A DNA stretch of 64,000 nucleotides, taken from positions 69,192,754 to 69,256,753 of the forward strand of contig OZ024854.1 in assembly GCA_964017155.1 (NCBI GenBank). Direction: 5' to 3'. This document shows, piece by piece, positions 24,830 to 33,300 of this stretch. Position numbers and translations under genes: made by a program. Numbering within the stretch: position 1 is the first letter of the stretch; every line of letters begins with the position of its first letter. Origin of the DNA: Oasisia sp. SBJ-2009. Taxonomy: Eukaryota; Annelida; Polychaeta; Sabellida; Siboglinidae. Below the pieces are notes generated by a model. That model saw nothing but the letters and a program-made list of their open reading frames with translations. It had not been told where the DNA came from and ran no database searches.

Positions 24830-27800
24830 TTCGTTCGTTCGTTCGTTCGTGTCAGCCTGGGGTGGTTTGGTTTGGGTGACGGTGAATGCAAATGAGGTAT
24901 TTCACATGGTGCTTGTAGATTTGAGCGATGATAGTCGAGATTATCTGGAAGAGGCTGGTAGGTATCTGCACTCGCATGCCCTGTAGGTGGCAGCACCGGT
25001 GCTTGTGTAACCATAGTAACCCGCTTTGCATGCTTGTGCTGTCGATATGTTTGCTTCCTGTAGAACTAGACTGTATAGAAATAGTTGTGTTAGAAAAATG
25101 TTCTCATTGAAATGTGGAAATCATTAACAGTGAGTGATAAGGTTGTTTTTGATAATGCGTTTTGTAACTTATTTATAAACTAAACATTTTTTTTATTTAA
25201 ACACAAATTTAATGTCATTGGGGAGTTCTTAGTGTGGGTTATCTAATTCATGCTAACAGCCGTTCATTTCGATAATGACTAGAGCTCATGATTTGTTGGT
25301 TTCGTAACAAGAACACTTAATAAGTTTGTTGCTAAGCCGGATAGCAGTGGAACATTTCAATGATTTGTTTTTATTTATGTTTGTTGCTTTTCTCCTTACT
25401 TACATTAGCAGTAGTGGTTTCAGGAACAAAATCTTTTACAGAAAAGTATTCTGTTAAAATTAATGTTTTCATAAGTCATGCTTTTTATCATTTGGTTGAT
25501 TGACTTAGCAATTTATGTTGTCTGCTTGACCAGGTCTCATGAGTCAGACCTGATCTTGACCAGGTCTCATCTGTCAGACCTGATCTTGACCAGGTCTCAT
25601 ATGTCAGACCTGTTCTTGACCAGGTCTCATCTGTCAGACCTGATCTTGACCAGGTCTCATCTGTCAGACCTGATCTTGACCAGGTCTCATCTGTCAGACC
25701 TGTTCTTGACCAGGTCTCATCTGTCAGACCTGATCTTGACCAGGTCTCATCTGTCAGACCTGATCTTGACCAGGTCTCATCTGTCAGACCTGATCTTGAC
25801 CAGGTCTCATCTGTCAGACCTGATCTTGACCGGGTCTAATCTGTCAGACCTGATCTTGACCGGGTCTAATCTGTCAGACCTGATCTTGACCGGATCTCAT
25901 CTGTCAGACCTGATTTTGTGTCTCCCTGTCATATCCCCTTGTCCTCTGTCCTCTGTCTAACTGTCTCTGTCGATATTGTCTCCTGCTGCCATTTGTGCTG
26001 TTGTACTAAATGCCGCCTGTGCCATCTGGTGCTACTTGTGGCAACCTTCGTCTAGAATGTTCTCACAAAATACGATACACTTAACGTGGCTACACTGATG
26101 TAAACAACACTTTGGTCTGTGCAATGAGTGACTATGAGTGACTGTGAATGACTGCAAGTGACTATGAGTGACTGTGAGTGACTGTAAGTGACTATGAGTG
26201 ACTGTGAGTGACTGTAAGTGACTGTGAGTGACTGTAAGTGACTATGAGTGACTGTCAGTGACTGTCAGTGACTGTCAGTGACTGTCAGTGACTATGAGTG
26301 ATTGTGAGTGACTGTCAGTGACTGTCAGTGACTGTCAGTGACTGTGAGCGCAGTCTCTCAGCAGAATGTCACTGAACTATTTTAATACATCACCTGCACT
26401 TGACAGGTCTAGTCACTGTAACTGGAGTCACACATAATAAGTGCATTAGCCAGGATAGATTCATACATGTTTTGAAACCAGTGTCTTTTCAAAGATTCTT
26501 TGTCATTCTGTAATTGTAAGTATTTTTCTGAACAAATCCCCAACGAAATCATGGTAATGGTAATTACAGATTTAGAGTGTGGATAGATTCAAGCTACAGT
26601 TCACAGTGTACAGTGCACAGTGTACAGTGCTCAGTGTACAGTGCATAGTGTACAGTGCATAGTGTACAGTGCACAGTGTACAGTGCATAGTGTACAGTGC
26701 ACAGTGTACCAGTGATGTATTTAAGCTGTACTTGATGTGATGTACACAGACTGTACTGTTGTAACCAACATGAGTGTATGCATGTATGTGTGTACATAAT
26801 TATTCAAGTGTGTACACAAGAGTGTACATAACTGTACATGAGCTGTCTCTGTCTCCAGATCCTCTCTGTCTGTCGCCTGTCGACTCTCCAGCCACGCAGC
26901 ATCACGCAACACAGGATCACCGTCGCTATGGCAACCACCAGGATGAGGCTCAGGTTAAGATCATCGCTTCGCCTAAAGTAAATGTTGCTGCTTTGTGTCA
27001 GGTGGAAGGTGGGAGGGGGTAGGGTGTGGGTGGTGGGTGGGGTGTGGGTGGTGGGTGGGGTGTGGGTGGTGGGTGGGGTGTGGGTGGTGGGTGGGGTGTG
27101 GGTGGTGGGTGGGGTGTGGGTGGGGTGTGGGTGGGGTGGTGGGTGGGGTGTGGGTGGTGGGTGGGGTGTTCGCTGCACGCTTACCACAAATTGTCTTGAT
27201 TTGTATACTGTCACTTCGCGACACTGTCGCCTCGCGACACTGTCACCTCGCGACACTGTCACCTTGCGACACTATCACCTCGCGACACTGTCACCTCGCG
27301 ACACTGTCACCTTGCGACACTGTCACCTCGTCTCAATGTGTACACTGTCACCTCGTGTCACTGTGTACACTGTCACCTCGTGTAAATGTGTACACTGTCT
27401 TGTTGTGTCACTGTGTACACTGTCACCTTGTGTCAATGTGTACACTGTCATGTTGCGTCACTGTGTACACTGTCACCTCGTGTCACTGTGTACACTGTCA
27501 CCTTGTGTCAATGTGTACACTGTCATGTTGCGTCACTGTATACACTGTCACCTCGCATCACTGTGTACACTGTCACCTCGTGTCAATGTGTACACTGTCA
27601 TGTTGCGTCACTGTATACACTGTCACCTCGCATCACTGTGTACACTGTCATGTTGTGTCACTGTGTACACTGTCACCTCGCGTCACTGTGTACACTCACC
27701 TTGTGTCACTGTGTATACTGTCATCTCGTGACACTGTGTACACTGTCACCTCGTGTCACTGTGTACACTGTCATGTTGTGTCACTGTATACACTGTCACC

Positions 27801-30280
27801 TCGCGTCACTGTGTACACTCACCTTGTGTCACTGTGTATACTGTCACCTCGCGTCACTGTGTACACTCACCTTGTGTCACTGTGTACACTGTCACCTCGT
27901 GTCACTGTGTACACTGTCACCTCATGTCACTGTGTACACTGTCACCTCGCGTCACTGTGTACACTCACCTTGTGTCACTGTGTACACTGTCACCTCGTGT
28001 CACTGTGTACACTGTCACCTCGCGTCACTGTGTACACTCACCTTGTGTCACTGTGTACACTGTCACCTCGTGTCACTGTGTACACTGTCACCTCGTGTCA
28101 CTGTGTACACTGTCACCTCGTGTCACTGTGTACACTGTCACCTCGTGTCACTGTGTACACTGTCACCTTGCGTCACTGTACATTGTCACTGTGTACACTC
28201 ACCTTGTGTCACTGTGTACACTGTCACCTCGTATCACTGTGTACACTGTCACCTCGTGTCACTGTGTGTACTGTCATGTTATGTCATTGTGTACATTGTC
28301 ACTGTGTACATTGTCACCTCATGTCACTGTGTACATTGTCACTGTGTACACTCACCTTGTGTCACTGTGTATACTGTCACCTCATGTCACTGTGTACACT
28401 GTCACCTCGTGTCACTGTGTACACTGTCACCTCGCATCACTGTGTACACTGTCACCTCGCGTCACTGTATACTGTCATGTTGTATCACTGTGTACACTGT
28501 CAACTCGCGTCACTACACTGTCACCTCGTGTCACTGTGTACATTGACACCTTGCGTCACTGTACACTGTCACCTTGCGTCACAGGTACACATTAACACGA
28601 GGTGACAGTGTACACAGTGACATGAGGTGACATTGTACACAGTCACGCAAGGTGAGAGTGTACACAGTGACACGAGGTGACAGTGTACACCGTGACACGA
28701 GATGACAGTGTACCAGTGACACAAGGTGACAGTGTACCAGTGACACAAGGTGACAGTGTACACAGTGACACGAGGTGACAGTGTACAATGACATGAGGTG
28801 TCAATCTGTACACTGTCACTGCATGCTGGGTTTGTGGTGGTTAATTTTCATGTTTATTTATTAGTTCATTTTGCTTGCACCGTTTGTCAGCCACGGTCAA
28901 GAACCACTTTGGAAAGTGGAGAAGATCCTCTTCTTTGCATGTCTGAGTTACATTTAAACACTGGAAGTTTGAAGCTGAAACCAAACATGGGATGCACATT
29001 TTAATAATGCTATTAATGTGTTATTTTTTACACAGGCTTTGAAAAAAATATATAATTTGTGTTGCTTTACATCGGTTTTGTATAAATGGTGTGATCAAGT
29101 GTGTTATTGCATCAAAGTGTGTTATTGTGTCAAAGTGTGTTATCATGTCAAAAGTGTTTGCTCATGTCATCGAGTGTGATCATGTCATTGTGTGAGATCA
29201 TGTCATTGTGTGAGATCATGTCATTGTGTGAGATCATGTCATTGTGTGAGATCATGATTTTTCGATTGCATAATTATATTTTAATCTTTCTTAGCTTCAC
29301 TAAAAAAAGTTGTGGCTCAGCTAAAGAATGATTTCTTGCAACTTAAATATATTACATTTGTGTATTGATGTTGCTAAGGTCAAAAATACACAAAATAGTT
29401 TTGTTGATGTAGCTCAGTGTTTGGCCTTAAGCCCAGCAAAATATCTCAAAATATATGTAATAATTCATTGATAGAGAACTTTTCAAGTGAGAAAACAGTG
29501 GTGAGGATATTGACACCTTGTGTTCACACCTGTTGTCGACATGTCAAGTAGTTGGTTGGTTTGACACCTTGTGTTCACACCTGTTGTCAACATGTCAAGT
29601 AGTTGGTTGGTTTGACACCTTGTGTTCACATTTGTTGTGTCAACATGTCAAGTAGTTGGTTGGTTTGACACCTTGTGTTCACATTTGTTGTGTCAACATG
29701 TCAAGTAGTTGGTAGGTTTGACACCTTGTGTTCACACTTGTTGTGTCAACATGTCAAGTAGTTGGTAGGTTTGACCTCAGCAAGAAGTAAATACGTTGAC
29801 TTGCCACAGGTCGAGGTCGTGGAGATGCAGCAGGTCGGGTCACACTGCGCCCTCTCCTCCCACGGCTCCACGCCCCACCCCGGGTCACCCTGCATGCACC
29901 ACTCAAGGTCAGCGGCCGTCATGTCACGCGGTTCCACGCCCAGTCCCAGCCAGCCTCGGTGAGTAGACACTAGGTGGCAGCACCAGTGCTCATGTGTCTT
30001 GTGTTTCTATCTCTTGACTTTCTTGCCTTATATGGCATATTGAAAGTGAAACCTGTTTCTTTTCTTGAATGTTCAGACATGCCATTTGTGTGGGTTGTGT
30101 GCAATAAGAATATTTTAGATTTTAAAAAATTATGGAGGGTTGCGGTGTATTTTATCCTGGTAAATGGCAACACTGGATCAACACTGGAAGCTGAATGAAT
30201 GGCCCAAATAGTGAACTTGCTTACAGATGTACAGAGTCGAGTCAGATGTACTCGTTTCAACCCAAACAAACCGGCATGTC

Positions 30281-30327
<47 letters not shown>

Positions 30328-33300
30328 TTCTGTGTTGACCCCAGAAGTAAGTAGTCACTTGGGGCGTTGACACAGAAAGTGGGCATTGTCACCCTTGTGC
30401 CCCTGTGACCGCAGTGTGTCCATTCTGCCTTCACTTATCCCCAGCAAGCTACATTGCCTGCAAGTGTAACCCAATTAGATTTTATGAATTGAATTTTATC
30501 ATGTTTTAATTAGTGTAATTTCTTATAAAATGTTGATCTTCTAATAACTTATACATATTCCAGTTCCAGACTCAAGATGTCAGTGAAGTGAAGGTCAAAT
30601 GTGTAGTATCCACCAGGGTGACATTAGTTTGTGTAGTATCCACCAGGGTGACATAAGTTTGTGTAGTATCCACCAGGGTGACATTAGTTTGTGTAGTATC
30701 CACCAGATGACATTAGTTTGTGTAGTATCCACCAGGGTGACATTAGTTTGTGTAGTATCCACCAGGGTGACATTAGTTTGTATAGTGTCTACCAGGGTGA
30801 CATTAGTTTGTGTTGTGTCCACCAGGGCGGTGTAACTGCCTCTGACACAAGGATGTTATTTGTGTATTTTGACCTTGTGACCTGGGGTCAGACCACAGTT
30901 GCCTTCATGTTTGCTTCGGGATGTGCCCACGTATTCTAAACTACACTTGGTGTCAGGTGTCTTTTCACCTGGGCATAGTCATTCAAGAAACAACGCACCA
31001 ACATATTTTGCCAGTTTTAATTGTAAGAATCCTTGCCAGGACATCATATTCCATGGTGTTAATTCTGATGGAAGGTTTGAATTGTGATTTCTTCACTGTA
31101 ATGTTTGTCAACCTGGAATGTGTCTGTGGTCTGTGTCTGTCATTCCTGCCTCAGATTGCGCTTGTGAATGGCGGTGTTGACAGTTTGTGTTGACAGTTTG
31201 TGTTCAAGTGTCAGCATGTTGACATCTGAGTTTGCTTCATTTGCGTTTTGTTGCTTTCTCTTGTTGCAGACGCTACTTGAGGGCGGCTGGCTACCAGCCC
31301 AGTGCCGTCTACGCAACCAAGATGCCCTACCGCAACCAATCCTTCCCCACTTTCACGTCCCAGTCCAGTGGTCAGTCAGAGTACGACAACGTGAACGGTG
31401 GTGTGGGAGGGACCCGCCCCGGCCGCAGTGACCAGGTCATCCATGGCCGAAGTGACCAAGAGGTCATCCACAACTTCTACAACATCAACACACACAGTGT
31501 GTCGACGTACTCAAGCACAGACGAACTCAAGTCAGAGAGTTATGACGACTATGACGAGAGTGAACACGTGGGGCTGGGGGGACGCGTCCCTCTCAAACAC
31601 GGCAGCTTCGACAGCGCCTACGAGCTGCGCACGTGCGAGGGTGGTTGCTATGACGACTACGGCCCCCAGTGTTACGGGGGGAGTCTTGAGAGGAACTCGT
31701 CGCTGCGACTGTCTGATCTGACTCCCTCAAAGTTTGGCAGCAAGAGAGAGTCGCACACTGACTACAAGGACTCACCGTTCCAGTATGTCGACCTGCCCTC
31801 TAGTGGTGGCGATGCAAACATCAGCGACTACATGGCGCGAGCCTATCCTCACCTACAGCCTGAGGAGTACGGGGGCCACAACTCACACAGTGGAGTTCCC
31901 ATCATTGATGGACTCGTGGCTCGCACAGCCACCAACTGGATGTCTGATTCGTGTCACGACGCGGCGCCGTGTTCAGCGCAGTTTGTCGTCGGTGGCGGGT
32001 CTGACTGTGTGGCGCCACCTTTGATGGATTCATCAAATCGCTCAACTGTCAATGGCCCGAATTATGTCGAGGTCTCAAAGCCATTTGTGATGGCGGACTA
32101 TTACAAGTACAGTGAGCGTCTGCGCAAGCAGCGAGTGTCGAGTCAGGCCAGCTCTAGTGCCGCGTCAGACTCACCGGCTCACACGCCACAACGACAACCT
32201 TCACCCTTCACACAACGCGTGGCGCCAGCTGGTGGCGGCTACCAGAACCCTCCTCCATATACAGCGCCAACTTCTCCGACGTCGCAGCAGTCATCAAGGT
32301 CACGACCTCACTCGCCATATTCTTCGTCGTCGCTTTCATCTCACGATGGGTCCTATTCGTCATCGTCCTACAAACCTAGTCCTTATCACCAGAACGCTAC
32401 AAAATACAGTGCCGCCCCGCACGGCATGTATCAGACGTATCAGTCCACCACACAAAATAATCCATACCATCAGCATCAACAATATGCACCCAGACCACCC
32501 ACGAAGTTAGACCCCAATCAAGGCGGGTTGTCTCACAGTAAACTCAATAGGTTGGTATAGTATTTTGTTTCCTTAGTTTTTGTTTTGCTCAGTCAGGACA
32601 CAAGCAGTGAGTGAGAAACCTCGGTGCAACGACTGTGTGAATGTAGTAATACGTCTGTGCAACGACTATGTGAACTGTCTTCTCTGTGTGATAAGGCATG
32701 TGTGAAGTGCAAGGCATTGTTTGGTAGGGGACTTGAGTAATAAGCCTCTGTAGTTGCAGGTTTGTTTGAAGGGCAGGAGTTGCTGTTTCTTGAACCACTT
32801 TTGGGTTCGTTAGACTTGATTATCCTTGCAAATCTCGTAATCAGTCCGTGCATGGGTGTCACCAGACATGTTTCCCCTGCAACATCGAGTCAATGTTGTA
32901 TGTCGTTGGCTCCATGGTTCTTGAGAATGATCGTCACCTCACGTGTGCGTGTGTGTGTCACAGGAAATAGTTTCCACTCTTCCTTTGTGTGTAGCCGCTG
33001 TTCACTTGCCATTAGAAACTTAGTTTGGGCCGAAAACACCTTCTCCGACTCAACCGAGATCCCAGTGCACTGTGGGATGCAAACAACGAAAGACAATGTT
33101 ATCACCAGATGGCGTAGCAGTCACTGCGTGTTTCGCTGACTCTCGCTTAGAACTGCTGTGCTGCCATTCTTCCGTCCGCACTCTGTCTCCGTGAAGACGA
33201 CATCCACTGGCCCTGGTGTTGGAGTGCTTGATGGGGTAGGCGTGTCTTGCTGCTGGTGCATGCTGGGAGCTTCATGGGGTAGGCGTGTCTTGCTGCTTGT

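Larger units (their letters stand above)
29959..31269. other. FRMD4 intron
   Basis: Holds a perfect GTT microsatellite (30281-30323) and a 30-bp minisatellite (30594-30832); otherwise unique. Confidence 0.6.

Noticed and set aside
26995..28605. Overlapping frames of 386 and 536 codons rich in Cys, His, Leu and Thr
   Set aside because: They arise from the minisatellite at 27205; all three frames are open alike and there is no homology.
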